Made by a program: the position numbers and the translations under genes | Part shown: in pieces, positions 26,662-37,400 of the stretch | Layout: each line of letters begins with the position of its first letter | Numbering within the stretch: position 1 is the first letter of the stretch | Notes under the pieces: generated by a model | The model's input: the letters and a program-made list of their open reading frames with translations, nothing else | The model's database searches: none | Told to the model about the DNA's origin: nothing | Assembly (NCBI RefSeq): GCF_024599655.1 | Contig: NZ_CP102247.1 | Span: forward strand, 2,170,001 to 2,234,000 | Source of the DNA: Enterobacter asburiae | GTDB lineage: Bacteria; Pseudomonadota; Gammaproteobacteria; Enterobacterales; Enterobacteriaceae | DNA length: 64,000 nucleotides | Direction: 5' to 3'

Positions 26662-26844
26662 TTAAACTTCCCACGGCGCTTTTGGCTGTCTGTTTTCAAG
26701 CGCATTGTCAGCACCATTCTGAGCAAGAAGTTCAGACTTCAGGATCTCGAGATTACGGATAGCAGAGTGATAATCGCCCGCCACCAGGATATCCAGCACG
26801 GTATCAATTCGTTGTGCTACAGCTTGTGCGTCAATAGTCGACAT
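26662..26844 (-). CDS. yciZ: YciZ, small conserved protein
   Basis: 60 residues, MSTIDAQAVAQRIDTVLDIL... ending KAPWEV, matching E. coli YciZ (57 aa, ...KAPWEI). It contains the stretch LVAGDYHSAIRNLEILK. Soluble, function unknown. It lies upstream of yciT on the same strand and divergent from rpfF; the 193-bp gap to rpfF should hold both promoters. The ATG at 26844 is used; an upstream in-frame ATG gives a hydrophobic extension with no ribosome-binding site. Confidence 0.88.
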   Translation of the reverse strand: MSTIDAQAVAQRIDTVLDILVAGDYHSAIRNLEILKSELLAQNGADNALENRQPKAPWEV

Positions 26845-27037
26845 ATTCTCACCCCAGGCGCGAAAAGTTAATATTTTCAATGATGCAGAAATTAGGATCA
26901 AAAGAGAAGGGAAAAAATGCAATAACTAAATTACATAAACGTAAGTGATAAATTTATTCCCCCTCATGCAGCAGGCTTATTGAGTGGATTAGTCTAAAAC
27001 TGCGCGCAAGGCGCTTTTTTATAAGAGGAATTAGACT

Positions 27038-27907
27038 ATGACAGTTATCAATCAGCCTACCTGCACACTGTTTACCGATACTGAACGGTTCACGCAGCTG
27101 TCAGGGTATTACGAGGCGGAGCGTCACACGGTCTGGATGATGCTGCGGGCTCAGCCACGCCCTTGCTTTAACCATGCGTTAATTGAGGAGATCATGAACT
27201 TTTCATGGCTGGTTCGCCAGTCTGGTTTTGCGGTTGATTTTTGGGTAACCGGTTCGCTGGTTCCTGAAATGTACAATGCGGGCGGTGATTTACAGTTCTT
27301 CGTTGAGTGCATTCAGCACGGACGTCGGGAAGCGTTACGGGCGTACGCTCGCGCCTGCGTTGATTGCGTCCATGCGGCCTCACGGGGGTTTGATACGGGG
27401 GCCATCTCTCTGGCAATGGTCGAAGGCAGTGCGTTAGGGGGCGGGTTTGAGGCCGCTCTGGCGCACCATTTCGTCCTGGCTCAGCGCGATGCCCGTCTGG
27501 GTTTCCCGGAGATTGCCTTCAACCTGTTTCCGGGTATGGGGGGGTATTCCCTGGTTGCACGGCGTTCAGGCATGAAGCTGGCGGAGGAACTCATCTACAA
27601 AGGGGAATCCCATACGGCTGAATGGTACGAACAGCACGGGCTGGTGGATGTCCTGTTTGAACCCGGACAAAGCTATGTCTCCACCCGAACCTTCATCGAT
27701 ACGCTGCGGCCAAAACTGAATGGCGTCAGGGCGATGCTGCGCGCCCGTACGCGCGTTCTGCAATTGCCCCGCAGTGAACTTATGGACATCACGGAAGACT
27801 GGGTAGATGCCGCTTTCTGCCTTGAGCCGAAAGATATTGCCTACATGGAGCGACTGGTCACGCTGCAAAACCGCCATCACGCGGCGGGCTTGCGCAAAGC
27901 CAGTTAA
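27038..27907 (+). CDS. rpfF: RpfF, DSF-family signal synthase (crotonase fold)
   Basis: Makes cis-2-unsaturated fatty acid signals of the DSF/BDSF class by dehydrating and hydrolysing 3-hydroxyacyl-ACP. 289 residues, the same length as Xanthomonas RpfF. The two catalytic glutamates are in place: Glu138 in GGGFE and Glu158 in GFPE, 20 residues apart as in Xanthomonas (Glu141/Glu161). The oxyanion stretch is VEGSALGGGF. AGAGGAA precedes the ATG. It faces rpfR, whose product is the receptor for this signal; the two TAA stops share TTAA at 27904-27907. E. coli K-12 lacks it. Confidence 0.92.
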   Translation: MTVINQPTCTLFTDTERFTQLSGYYEAERHTVWMMLRAQPRPCFNHALIEEIMNFSWLVRQSGFAVDFWVTGSLVPEMYNAGGDLQFFVECIQHGRREALRAYARACVDCVHAASRGFDTGAISLAMVEGSALGGGFEAALAHHFVLAQRDARLGFPEIAFNLFPGMGGYSLVARRSGMKLAEELIYKGESHTAEWYEQHGLVDVLFEPGQSYVSTRTFIDTLRPKLNGVRAMLRARTRVLQLPRSELMDITEDWVDAAFCLEPKDIAYMERLVTLQNRHHAAGLRKAS

Positions 27908-29895
27908 CGTTGATTTCGCGCTTGATATCGTTTTAGCCATCGCTCGAATGCGGCAGCGGGCATCGGCTTAGCAAACAGAAAACCTTGCCGTTCGTTGACG
28001 CCGTTCTTGGTGAGAAAGGCGTCTTCTTTTGCACTTTCCACCCCTTCGGCAATCACCTGCAGATTTAACGCCTGCGCCACCGCGACGATAGCGCGCACCA
28101 GAGACTGGGAGATGGACTGCTTATGAATATCCCTGACAAAAGATTGATCGAGTTTAATGGCGTCGATAGGGAAGCGGGCCAGTTGAGAAAGGGAAGAGTA
28201 GCCGGTGCCAAAATCATCCAGATGAATTTGTGCCCCGAGTCGGCTGAACTGCTGGATCACGGACAGCGCCAGCTCTTCGTTCTCAATAAGACAGCTTTCG
28301 GTTAATTCGACGTCAACAGGGCAGTATTCAAAATTCAGATCCTTCAGCGCCTGCTTTAAGTCACTGAAAATAGTCTGGTCGGCCAGCTGGCGCGCAGAGA
28401 CGTTTACCGCCACGCGCAGGTTTATTCCCTTATCGCGCCATTTCGCCACCTGGCGAACAACGTCGAGCATCACCCAGCGGCCCAGCGGCACAATCAAGCC
28501 CGACTCCTCGGCATAAGAGATAAACTCCAGCGGCGGGATCAAACCGCGCTCTGGCGATTGCCAGCGGACCAGCGCTTCGAGGCTTCTGACTTCCCCGCGC
28601 CAGGTTATTTTCGGCTGATAGTGGATCAGAAGCTGATCGTTATCCAGGGCCTTGCGCAGGTTGGTATCCAGCCAGAGATACTCAAACACGCGCTGGTTCA
28701 TCTCGGGTGAGAAGACGCAGAACTTGCCCCGGCCGTTCTCCTTGGCGGTGTACATGGCGGTATCGGCGTTACGAATGACGCTTTCCCTGTCGTTCCCATG
28801 CTGCGGGGCGAGGGCGATACCCAGGGAGCAGCCGGTATAAATCTCAATCAGCCCGATTCGGAACGGCTGGCGTAGACGGGTTAAAATGCGCGACGCCATC
28901 GCCTCCAGAGAGCCCTGCGAGGTATTGGTGGCCATGACGATAAACTCATCACCGCCAAGCCGCGCCAGCACCTGCTCCTCGTCCAGACAGCTTAAAATGG
29001 CGAGGGCGACGGCCTGTAACAGCTGATCGCCAAACATATGACCGTAAGCGTCGTTGACCTTTTTAAAGTTATCCAGATCGAGATACACCACGCCTACCTG
29101 CGTGTCGCCACGGTTGTCGATGGCGTCAGAAATCAGGTCGTGGATCGCATTGCGGTTTGGCAGGCCGGTGATGGTATCGGTATTGGCCAGCACGCGCAGC
29201 CGCTCCTGAGCGCGGCGCTCCTCGGTAATATCGGTCCCGGAACAGATAAGGAAAATTTCATTTTTACCGCTGCCGCTGTGCACGAATTTGTTTCTGAACA
29301 GAAACAGCCGCTGCCCTTTACGCGTTTTGATCCAGCGTTCGACTTCGTAGGAGCTGCCGTTGCGAAAAAAACCGGTAATGTTGCGCTTTGAAGCGGCCGC
29401 TTCGCTACGGCTCATAAACAGCTTAAAGACGTTCTGGCCAATCACTTCCTGCTCTTTCAGGCCGGTGTACTCTTCGCTAAGCCGGTTAAAACGCTGGATA
29501 TTGCCGTGCCGATCGAGAATAACAATGACGGAATTAGCCTCAGAGACAACCTGTTCCGCGAATGAGAGCCCCTGAGCCAGATCGCGCGCCACGGAGGGCG
29601 TATCGTTCCAGGCGGAAGCGGTTCCGGCCCACTCGTTACGGGTAATTTTACGGCCCACAAGATGAACCGGAACATCTTCCCCGTACAGGGAGAGCGACAT
29701 GGAAATGCTGGAGGTAATAACGGTTAAATGACGGATGAGATCGGCCTGTTCATCGTCCAGCGCCACGACCTGAGTGACATCGGCATTTTCGCTGGTGGAA
29801 AGGTGCAGAGCGTTGCTGTCGGCTGACAAGCGCCACCACGGGCTGTGAGTTCCCATGTAGCGAAACAGCAAATTCTGCTCCAGATCGTCCATCAT
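27904..29895 (-). CDS. rpfR: RpfR (PdeR/Gmr), DSF receptor with PAS, GGDEF and EAL domains
   Basis: Cyclic di-GMP phosphodiesterase and receptor for cis-2-dodecenoate-type signals; E. coli calls it PdeR (Gmr, YciR). 663 residues: an N-terminal RpfF-interaction region (~1-95), a PAS domain (~110-225), GGDEF (~230-390) with intact LARLGGDEF, and EAL (~410-655) with SLEALVRWQ and DDFGTGYSS. Signal binding at PAS stimulates the EAL activity in homologues. ATG 29895 sits 5 bp after GGGAG; the next codon is also ATG. The 29896-30169 gap upstream carries no gene and no promoter I can place confidently. Confidence 0.94.
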   Translation of the reverse strand: MMDDLEQNLLFRYMGTHSPWWRLSADSNALHLSTSENADVTQVVALDDEQADLIRHLTVITSSISMSLSLYGEDVPVHLVGRKITRNEWAGTASAWNDTPSVARDLAQGLSFAEQVVSEANSVIVILDRHGNIQRFNRLSEEYTGLKEQEVIGQNVFKLFMSRSEAAASKRNITGFFRNGSSYEVERWIKTRKGQRLFLFRNKFVHSGSGKNEIFLICSGTDITEERRAQERLRVLANTDTITGLPNRNAIHDLISDAIDNRGDTQVGVVYLDLDNFKKVNDAYGHMFGDQLLQAVALAILSCLDEEQVLARLGGDEFIVMATNTSQGSLEAMASRILTRLRQPFRIGLIEIYTGCSLGIALAPQHGNDRESVIRNADTAMYTAKENGRGKFCVFSPEMNQRVFEYLWLDTNLRKALDNDQLLIHYQPKITWRGEVRSLEALVRWQSPERGLIPPLEFISYAEESGLIVPLGRWVMLDVVRQVAKWRDKGINLRVAVNVSARQLADQTIFSDLKQALKDLNFEYCPVDVELTESCLIENEELALSVIQQFSRLGAQIHLDDFGTGYSSLSQLARFPIDAIKLDQSFVRDIHKQSISQSLVRAIVAVAQALNLQVIAEGVESAKEDAFLTKNGVNERQGFLFAKPMPAAAFERWLKRYQARNQR

Positions 29896-30169
29896 GTTTT
29901 CTCCCGCAGCTTTCATTAGCGCACAAATTATTCAATTGCTGTCGACTTTTCCGTTGAGAAACAGCGGCAAAACCGAAGTGAACTTATTGTTTTTCCCTGT
30001 TTTCTTATAATAAAACGAGACAGGTTAAAAAGGATACTGAGCGTATAAAAATTCACGTAACCGAATATAACAACACTCTTTTACTGTAGATAATTATGGC
30101 GGGTTTGGGCGAAGGGATGCTGAAAATAGTAAGGAAAAATAATGATTTTGTGGCGGGTATAAAAAGAAA

Positions 30170-30207
30170 AATTGTCGGCCCTTCCGGAAAGGAAATGGCC
30201 GACAATT
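30170..30207 (-). terminator. rnb terminator
   Basis: Directly after the rnb stop, an 11-bp stem AATTGTCGGCC / GGCCGACAATT encloses an inner TTCCGGAA element. On the minus strand it is followed by T-rich sequence (TTTTTCTTTTT). With 29896-30169 this makes a 322-bp stretch without a gene. Confidence 0.88.
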
Positions 30208-30217
30208 GAACCGGTTA

Positions 30218-32152
30218 TCAGGCGACAGGACGCGCGATAATACTGCGGGTTTCCATGCGAACTTCGGCGATAGTGACGTCAATCACGTCGGTGACTTTGT
30301 AAACTGTTTCACCTTTAATTTGTACGGTACCGTTTTCCTGGCTACAGACCATTTCGTCACGAACCGCATGCAGGAACGGCGCAGGAATAAACGCGACAGC
30401 ACCGTTATCGACCAGGCGGACGCGCATGCCCCCGCGGCTGATATCGATGATCTCTGCGGCGAAACGGGTATCCGTACCGGCTTTATCCTGCAGGAAGCGT
30501 GCGTACAGCCAGTCTCCAACGTCACGTTCCGCCATGCGGTTCAGGCGGCGGCGATCGGCCATCTGCAGCGTGGTGTCCTCCTGAGGACGGGCAATGGTTT
30601 CACCTTTGATAATCGCTTTCAGCAGACGGTGGTTAACCATATCGCCATACTTACGGATCGGCGATGTCCAGGTGGCGTAAGCTTCGAGGCCAAGACCAAA
30701 GTGCGGGCCCGGCTCGGTACTGATTTCAGCGAAGGACTGGAAGCGGCGAATGCGGCTGTCCAGGAAGCCCGACGGCTGCGCGTCCAGTTCGCGGCGAAGC
30801 TTGCAGAAGCCCGGCAGCGTCAGCACTTCTTCCGGATCGACGTGCACATCGTGATTCTTCAGCAGGGCCGCCAGCGCTTCGGTATTCGCCGGATCAAACC
30901 CGGTGTGAACGTTGTAAATGCCAAAGCCCAGCTTGTCGCGCAGCACGCGTGCGGCACAGATGTTCGCGGAAATCATCGCCTCTTCAACGATGCGGTTCGC
31001 AATGCGTCGCGGTTCGGCCACGATGTCCAGCACTTCGCCTTTCTCGCCCAGAACAAAGCGATAGTCCGGGCGGTCTTTGAACACCAGCGCGTGGGTTTTA
31101 CGCCACTCGCCACGGTTCAGGCAGATGCGATGCAGCAAACGGATTTGCGCGGCAATGGCGTCGGATTCAGGTTTCCAGCTACCGGTATTTTCAAGCCAGT
31201 CGGAGACGTTATCGTAGGCCAGCTTGGCTTTCGATTCGATAGTGGCGGCAAAGAACTCGATATCGTCTTCAATCGCCCCATCTGCGGCGATGGTCATGCG
31301 GCAGGCAAGAACCGGACGCACTTCGTTTGGACGCAGCGAGCAGAGATCGTCTGACAATTCGCGCGGCAGCATCGGAATGTTGAAGCCCGGCAGATAGTTG
31401 GTGAACGCACGGATTTTCGCGGCGTCATCCAGCTTGCTGCCTTCGCCAATCCAGGCGGTTGGATCGGCAATGGCGACGGTCAGATGCAGTTTGCCATCGG
31501 CGCTCTCTTCTGCGTACAGCGCGTCATCCATATCTTCTGTGCTGGCGCTGTCGATGGTGACAAACTCCAGCGAGGTGAGATCGCGGCGCGTCAGACCTTC
31601 GTCCTGCATCTCGGTCGCGACGCCGTTCGGCGCTTCTTTTTCAAGATTGTGGCGTGCCAGCGTGACCCACCATGGTACGAAATGGTCTGCGCCAAAGGTG
31701 ATGAACTGGGTCAACTCGGCATAAAAACCGCGATCGCCTTTCAGAGGATGACGGCGCATTTCTGCTACGGCCCAGTCACCTTCTTTAAAATCATGCTCAA
31801 CGCCACGGGCGGCGCGGCAGGGAATGGCATCTTTCAGCAGGGGATGATCCGGCACGATACAAAGACGATCGTTTTTTCCCTGCACCTTACCCACAAAACG
31901 GGTCAGGAACGGTTCGATCAGTTCTTCCGGCTCGGCAGACTCTCGGTCCTTCTCGGTATGAATGACAGCCATAACGCGATCGCCATGCATCACTTTCTTC
32001 ATCTGCGGTGGCGGAATGAAGTAGCTTTTCTGCGCGTCAACCTCAAGGAAGCCAAAGCCCTTTTCCGTGGCTTTTACGACCCCTTCTGCACGCGGCGTCT
32101 GGGAATGCAGTTGCTGTTTAAGCTGCGCTAGCAGCGGGTTGTCCTGAAACAT
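30218..32152 (-). CDS. rnb: Ribonuclease II
   Basis: Processive 3'-5' exoribonuclease in mRNA decay. 644 residues, as in E. coli. Two N-terminal cold-shock domains are followed by the RNB catalytic domain with its four acidic residues in TIDSASTEDMDDALY (E. coli D201, D207, D209, D210). A C-terminal S1 domain ends the protein (VDVTIAEVRMETRSIIARP). It stands alone, with its own terminator. Confidence 0.98.
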   Translation of the reverse strand: MFQDNPLLAQLKQQLHSQTPRAEGVVKATEKGFGFLEVDAQKSYFIPPPQMKKVMHGDRVMAVIHTEKDRESAEPEELIEPFLTRFVGKVQGKNDRLCIVPDHPLLKDAIPCRAARGVEHDFKEGDWAVAEMRRHPLKGDRGFYAELTQFITFGADHFVPWWVTLARHNLEKEAPNGVATEMQDEGLTRRDLTSLEFVTIDSASTEDMDDALYAEESADGKLHLTVAIADPTAWIGEGSKLDDAAKIRAFTNYLPGFNIPMLPRELSDDLCSLRPNEVRPVLACRMTIAADGAIEDDIEFFAATIESKAKLAYDNVSDWLENTGSWKPESDAIAAQIRLLHRICLNRGEWRKTHALVFKDRPDYRFVLGEKGEVLDIVAEPRRIANRIVEEAMISANICAARVLRDKLGFGIYNVHTGFDPANTEALAALLKNHDVHVDPEEVLTLPGFCKLRRELDAQPSGFLDSRIRRFQSFAEISTEPGPHFGLGLEAYATWTSPIRKYGDMVNHRLLKAIIKGETIARPQEDTTLQMADRRRLNRMAERDVGDWLYARFLQDKAGTDTRFAAEIIDISRGGMRVRLVDNGAVAFIPAPFLHAVRDEMVCSQENGTVQIKGETVYKVTDVIDVTIAEVRMETRSIIARPVA

Positions 32153-32240
32153 AATGTTCTATTTTCGTAGCCATTGAGCGGCTGACAGTTTTACGCGATT
32201 CTCACTGTCTCAGCAAGCGGTCTTTGGGTAATTAGTATGG

Positions 32241-33227
32241 TTATTCCTCTTTACCAAACGCGACTTTCAGACGATTGAGCCAGCCGTCAAACGCACTCTG
32301 GGTAAGCAGCGTGATGGCATGTTCGCCGGAGAGTCCTTGATCCATGAGAGGGGTAAACTGCGCGGCGCTGAAGCGGTCCGGAGAGCGTGTCAGCAGTTCG
32401 ACAGCAGCCGAAAGTGCGGGGGACGTCAGCGGGATCGCTTCGCGGGTGTTTAACAGGATCTCTCCGGTCAGGTCGAGCAGCGACGGCTCATGGCAAAGGA
32501 CCGGCGTCAGCGCCTCCAGCGCGGGTTCTGCCTGCCAGCGAGACAGCGATTCAAGCTGATGCGCACTCGCATAGCGCAGCTCGACGACGGGCAAAAGCGG
32601 CACCCACGCGGCGTGGCGCGTAGGCAGCGTGTGCGGCTGAATATGATGGCCTGGCAGCCAGCGTACAGGGTGTCCCAACAGCGCCTGAAAAATCGCGACG
32701 ACGCGCGCCTGAAACCCGATAAACCCGATAATCTGGTTTATCACCACAATGTCATACGTTGACAGGCCAACTTCATCAAGCTGGTTCTGCGCTTTATCAT
32801 CAATGACATCAGGGGAGCTGGCGAGCTGGCGGGCATACTGCGTAATTTGCGCCAGACGTCGGTTGCTTTCGCGTGAGGAGTCCGGGCCGGGAAGCGGGGC
32901 GAGAAGGGCGGCGTAATGGTTACAGAGCCGCTGAACGCCGCAGGCCTGTGCGACCGTTAGCGCGGTGCTGAGTCGATCGTAAGCGCTGAGCGTATGCAGG
33001 CGGTTAACGGGAATCGAGAGCGGAAACAGCTGGTGGCATAAGGCCCTGGCAGGGGTAAGCCAGCCAGAACAGGCGGCGACAATCTCATCAGGCAGGGCTA
33101 AATCGAGCAAAAAACGATCGTCGACGTTAGCGGCTTCGGGCACCAGAGGCAGAACATCCGTCTGCGCGTGGTTTGACTGGGTTTCGTGATACCAGTGGCC
33201 TTTGCCGGAAAAACGGCGTTGTTCCAT
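32241..33227 (-). CDS. yciW: YciW, AhpD/CMD-like protein of the sulfur-starvation response
   Basis: 328 residues. It opens MEQRRFSGKGHWYHETQSNHAQ and matches E. coli YciW well over the first two-thirds (GWLTPARALCHQLFPLSIPV, LSAYDRLSTALTVAQ, CNHYA, IIGFIGFQARVVAIFQA). The C-terminal third is more divergent. In E. coli yciW belongs to the CysB regulon and affects cysteine or methionine handling; biochemistry is unresolved. It is monocistronic between rnb and fabI. Confidence 0.88.
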   Translation of the reverse strand: MEQRRFSGKGHWYHETQSNHAQTDVLPLVPEAANVDDRFLLDLALPDEIVAACSGWLTPARALCHQLFPLSIPVNRLHTLSAYDRLSTALTVAQACGVQRLCNHYAALLAPLPGPDSSRESNRRLAQITQYARQLASSPDVIDDKAQNQLDEVGLSTYDIVVINQIIGFIGFQARVVAIFQALLGHPVRWLPGHHIQPHTLPTRHAAWVPLLPVVELRYASAHQLESLSRWQAEPALEALTPVLCHEPSLLDLTGEILLNTREAIPLTSPALSAAVELLTRSPDRFSAAQFTPLMDQGLSGEHAITLLTQSAFDGWLNRLKVAFGKEE

Positions 33228-33345
33228 GTGCGTTCCTTGATCTCAAAATGGCGATCAATATCCTGGCGTAAGGCAGATAAAGGGAAAAATATTGTTAGGT
33301 GATAACAAATAGCAGAACGGAATAACGAAGGGGTGGTGCGGGGGG

Positions 33346-33373
33346 AAAACTCTCTTCCCGGGCGGGAAGAGAG
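33346..33373 (-). terminator. fabI terminator
   Basis: An 11-bp stem CTCTCTTCCCG / CGGGAAGAGAG, read leftward and followed by TTTT at 33346-33349, sits 8 bp after the fabI stop. Confidence 0.9.
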
Positions 33374-33380
33374 CCACAGC

Positions 33381-34169
33381 TTATTTAATTTCCAGCTCGT
33401 TCATTGCAGCGATATTGAAGCCGCCGTCAACGTGAACCACTTCGCCGGAGATACCAGCGGAAAGGTCAGAGCACAGGAATGCTGCAGAGTTACCCACATC
33501 TTCAATGGTAACGGTACGACGAATCGGGGTAACCGCTTCGCAGTGTGCCAGCATTTTACGGAAATCTTTAATACCGGAAGCGGCCAGGGTGCGGATAGGA
33601 CCTGCAGAGATGGCGTTAACGCGCACGCCTTCAGGACCCATTGCGTTCGCCATGTAGCGTACGTTCGCTTCCAGAGACGCTTTAGCCAGACCCATAACGT
33701 TGTAGTTAGGGATAGCACGTTCAGCGCCCAGGTAGGACAGGGTCAGCAGGGCTGCGCCCGGGTTCAGCATCGCGCGGCAGGATTTCGCCATCGCCACGAA
33801 GCTGTAGGAGCTGATGTCGTGAGCGATTTTGAAGCCATCACGGGTAACCGCGTTCACGTAGTCGCCGTCCAGCTGGTCGCCAGGAGCGAAGCCAATGGAG
33901 TGAACGAAACCGTCGAATTTCGGCCATGCTTTTGCCAGTTCAGCAAACATGCCGTCGATGCTTTCGTCTTGTGCAACGTCACATTCCAGAACAATGCTGG
34001 AACCCAGCTGCGCGGCAAACTCTTCAACACGGCCTTTCAGCTTGTCGTTCTGGTAGGTGAACGCCAGCTCAGCGCCTTCGCGATGCATTGCCTGTGCGAT
34101 GCCGTATGCGATGGACAGTTTACTGGCAACGCCAGTTACCAGAATGCGCTTACCGGAAAGAAAACCCAT
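33381..34169 (-). CDS. fabI: Enoyl-[acyl-carrier-protein] reductase (NADH)
   Basis: Last step of each fatty acid elongation cycle; the triclosan target. 262 residues, as in E. coli. It has VTGVASKLSIAYGIA at the cofactor site, SIGFAPGDQLDG (with the Gly linked to triclosan resistance unchanged), and the catalytic Tyr-x6-Lys in PNYNVMGLAKAS. The ATG at 34169 follows AAGGATT. The 270 bp upstream to the RND gene contain the promoter and no gene; the E. coli neighbour ycjD is absent. Confidence 0.98.
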   Translation of the reverse strand: MGFLSGKRILVTGVASKLSIAYGIAQAMHREGAELAFTYQNDKLKGRVEEFAAQLGSSIVLECDVAQDESIDGMFAELAKAWPKFDGFVHSIGFAPGDQLDGDYVNAVTRDGFKIAHDISSYSFVAMAKSCRAMLNPGAALLTLSYLGAERAIPNYNVMGLAKASLEANVRYMANAMGPEGVRVNAISAGPIRTLAASGIKDFRKMLAHCEAVTPIRRTVTIEDVGNSAAFLCSDLSAGISGEVVHVDGGFNIAAMNELEIK

Positions 34170-34439
34170 AGCTTTAATCCTTATATTCATTGCTAATTTT
34201 GCCTTGTAATTCATAGCGTTACAGGCAGTATTTCAAAATCATTCGAAATTAGCTCGAAATTATAGCCCACTCACAGCCCCTTGTGTCACGATATTTCTCG
34301 CACTTCTCCGAAGACGCTTGCCCCGAAGAATGCACCGCGGAGTCGCGGGGGCTCAAAATTTCAGCATTCGTCCAGTATATCACCCGGCAACAGCTTCACC
34401 TCATCCAACCAGAGAGGGAGCGCGATTCCACCAGGGTAT

Positions 34440-37400
34440 TCACGCTTTCCTGATGTTGTCGACAAAACGCGCAATGACGATAAAGAAAACCGGTACGAAG
34501 AAGATCGCGAGAAGCGTACCGCTGATCATGCCGCCAAATACGCCGGTACCGATGGCGTGCTGCGTACTGTCGCTCGCACCACTGGCCAGCATCAAGGGAA
34601 CAACCCCTAAAGTGAAGGCTAACGAGGTCATCAGAATGGGGCGCAGGCGCTGGCTGGCGGCGTGAACGGTTGCCGCCAGCAGGGGCTGTCCTTCGCGATG
34701 GAGCTGCCTGGCAAATTCAACAATCAAAATGGCGTTCTTGGCCGACAGGCCGATAAGCGTGATCAGGCCGACCTTAAAGAAAACGTCATTCGTCATGTCG
34801 GCAACAGACACCGCTATCACGGCGCCGATAAGGCCCAGCGGAACCACCAGCATGACCGCAAAAGGAATAGACCAGCTCTCATACAGCGCGGCGAGAACCA
34901 TAAATACGACCAGTATCGACAGGACGATAAGGCCCGGAAGCTGAGACTCCGATTTTCGCTCCTGCAATGAACTCCCGGCCCACTCGCCCGCCATGCCCTG
35001 CGGTAAATCTCGGGACAAACTCTCCATCACCTTCATTGCGGTGCCGCTGGACTCTCCCGGGGCCGCACTTCCGGTAATGCGAATAGCAGAATATCCCTGG
35101 TAACGCGTCAACTGCTGCGGCGCAACGTTCCAGGAAAGCGTGGCAAACGTCGATACCGGTACCATCTGACCCATCCGGTTTTTCACAGATAACGTCAGTA
35201 TCTGCTCAGGCTGCATTCGGTAGGGCGCATCGGCCTGAATGATCACCTGCTGAACGCGGCCGCTATTCGTATAGTCATTGACGTAATTTGAGCCCAGGGT
35301 GACGGAGAGCGTCTGGTTGATTTCATCAAATGAGACGCCCATCGCTTCCGCCTTTTCTCTGTCCACCTGGAGCGCAAGGCTTGTTCCTTCCGGAAGACCG
35401 TCTATATACACGTCACTCAGTTCAGGACGTTCATTGGCTTGCAGGACCAGCGCGTCGGCAGCGCGCTTTAACGCCTCGTAGCCCAGACCCGCTCTGTCCT
35501 GCACGTACCAGGTGAACCCCGAGGAGGTGCCCATATCCGAAATGGCCGGCGGGAGCAGGCTCATCGTGACGGCATCAGAGACGTTCGCCATGCTGGCCTG
35601 TATATGGTCGGCTTCATCCTGAGCCGTCGAGCCCTGCCGGTTTTTCCAGTCCTTCAGCGTGGTGAAGGCCATAGCCGAATTCGGCCCTGAACCTGAAAAT
35701 CCAAACCCCAGGATCATAATATTGCTTTCAATATCCGGCCGGGCCGCAATTTCCTCTTCAAATTTTTTAACCACGTTGAGGGTGCGCTGCATCGTGGCAT
35801 CAGAAGGCAGCTGGATTGAGGACATAAAGTAGCCCTGATCTTCGTCCGGCAGAAAGGACGACGGTAACGAAGACAATCCTAAAAACAGCGCAGCGCAAAG
35901 CGCAACGTACAGGAGCAGCATCCGTCCGGTTCGCTTCAGAACGGCTCCCAGCCCGGCTTCGTAACAGACGGTGAGCGAACGGAAGCGCGCGTTAAACCTG
36001 GCCGCGAACCGTCCACTTCCGCTCTTTCCTGCCTTGTGCGGCTTGAGTAACGTTGCGCACAGGGCGGGCGTCAGCGTCAGGGCAAGAAACGCGGACAGCA
36101 GTATGGATACCGCCATGGAAATACAAAATTGTCGGTAGATAATCCCGACGGATCCTTCGGCAAACCCCATGGGGATAAAGACGGCGGTTAGCACCAGCGT
36201 GATCCCTATAATCGCCGGGGTGATTTCCTGCATGGCTTGCCGCGTGGCGTCACGCGGGGACAGGCTTTTTTCCTCCATCAGCCGTTCAACGTTTTCTACG
36301 ACCACAATGGCATCATCAACGATAATCCCTATCGCCAGCACCATGCCGAACATCGTCAGAATATTGATGGAGTATCCGCTCAACAGCATCACCGTGAAGG
36401 TGCCAAGAAGTGCGACGGGAGCAACAATCGCCGGGATAAGCGTACAGCGTATCTTGTGCAGAAACAGCAGCATAACCAGGAAGACGAGGACCATCGCTTC
36501 CACAAATGTCTGAACAACCTTCACGATAGAAAGTTTCACAAACGGCGCGGTATCGAAGGGAACCGTAAACGTCATTCCGTCGGGTAACACCCGGGAAAGC
36601 TCGTCGATGCGCGCGCGCACGCCTGAAGCCGTACTCATTGCGTTGGCGCCTGGCGAAAGCTGAATTGCCGCCGCCGTTGCGGGCACGCCATTTTCGCGAA
36701 TACCAAAGGCGTAGCTTTGCAGGCCAGATTCAATCCGTGCAATGTCGGACAGTTTCAGGCGGGCGCCGGATGCGTCAGATTTCAGGGTGATATTCCTGAA
36801 CGCCTCGACCGAGGAGAGTTGTCCCTTCACGGTGATGGGATACGTTACCCCTTGTCCTGCAGCTGTGGGCTCATCTCCCGTTTTACCGGGCGAAACCAGG
36901 GCATTTTGCTGGCCAACGGCGGTAAGAACATCACTTACCGAAAGCCCATAGCTATGGAGCTTCATGGGATCCAGCCAGATGCGCAGCGCTTTTTCGCCAC
37001 CAAACAGCTGAACTTTCCCTACGCCGGGCACGCGGCGAAGCTCGTCACTGACGTTTCTGGCAAAATAGTCACTTAAATCAGCTTCCTCAAATTGACCTGT
37101 CGTGGACTTCAGCCCCACCATCATCAAAAAGCCAGAGTTAGCGGCCTCGACGTTAATGCCGTTTTGTCTTACCGCCTGAGGCAGACGAGGCTCGACGATC
37201 TTAATCTGATTCTGCAGGTCCATCTGCGCCAGCTTGATGTCCGTGCCCGGTTTAAACGTGACGGTAATCGATGCCGAACCGGTTGTGTCACTGGATGATT
37301 CGAAATAGAGCAAGTTATCGACTCCAGAGATTTCGCGCTCGATTAACGACACCACCGACGTATTCATGATATCGGGGCTGGCACCCGGGTAACTGACGGA

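Noticed and set aside
30206..31354. Long plus-strand open frame (382 codons) opposite rnb
   Set aside because: It mirrors the codon structure of rnb, has no ribosome-binding site and resembles no family; rnb is unambiguous on the other strand.
33333..34196. 287-codon plus-strand frame opposite fabI
   Set aside because: Starts in the fabI terminator region and has shadow-like composition rich in Arg, His, Gln and Val; fabI is certain.
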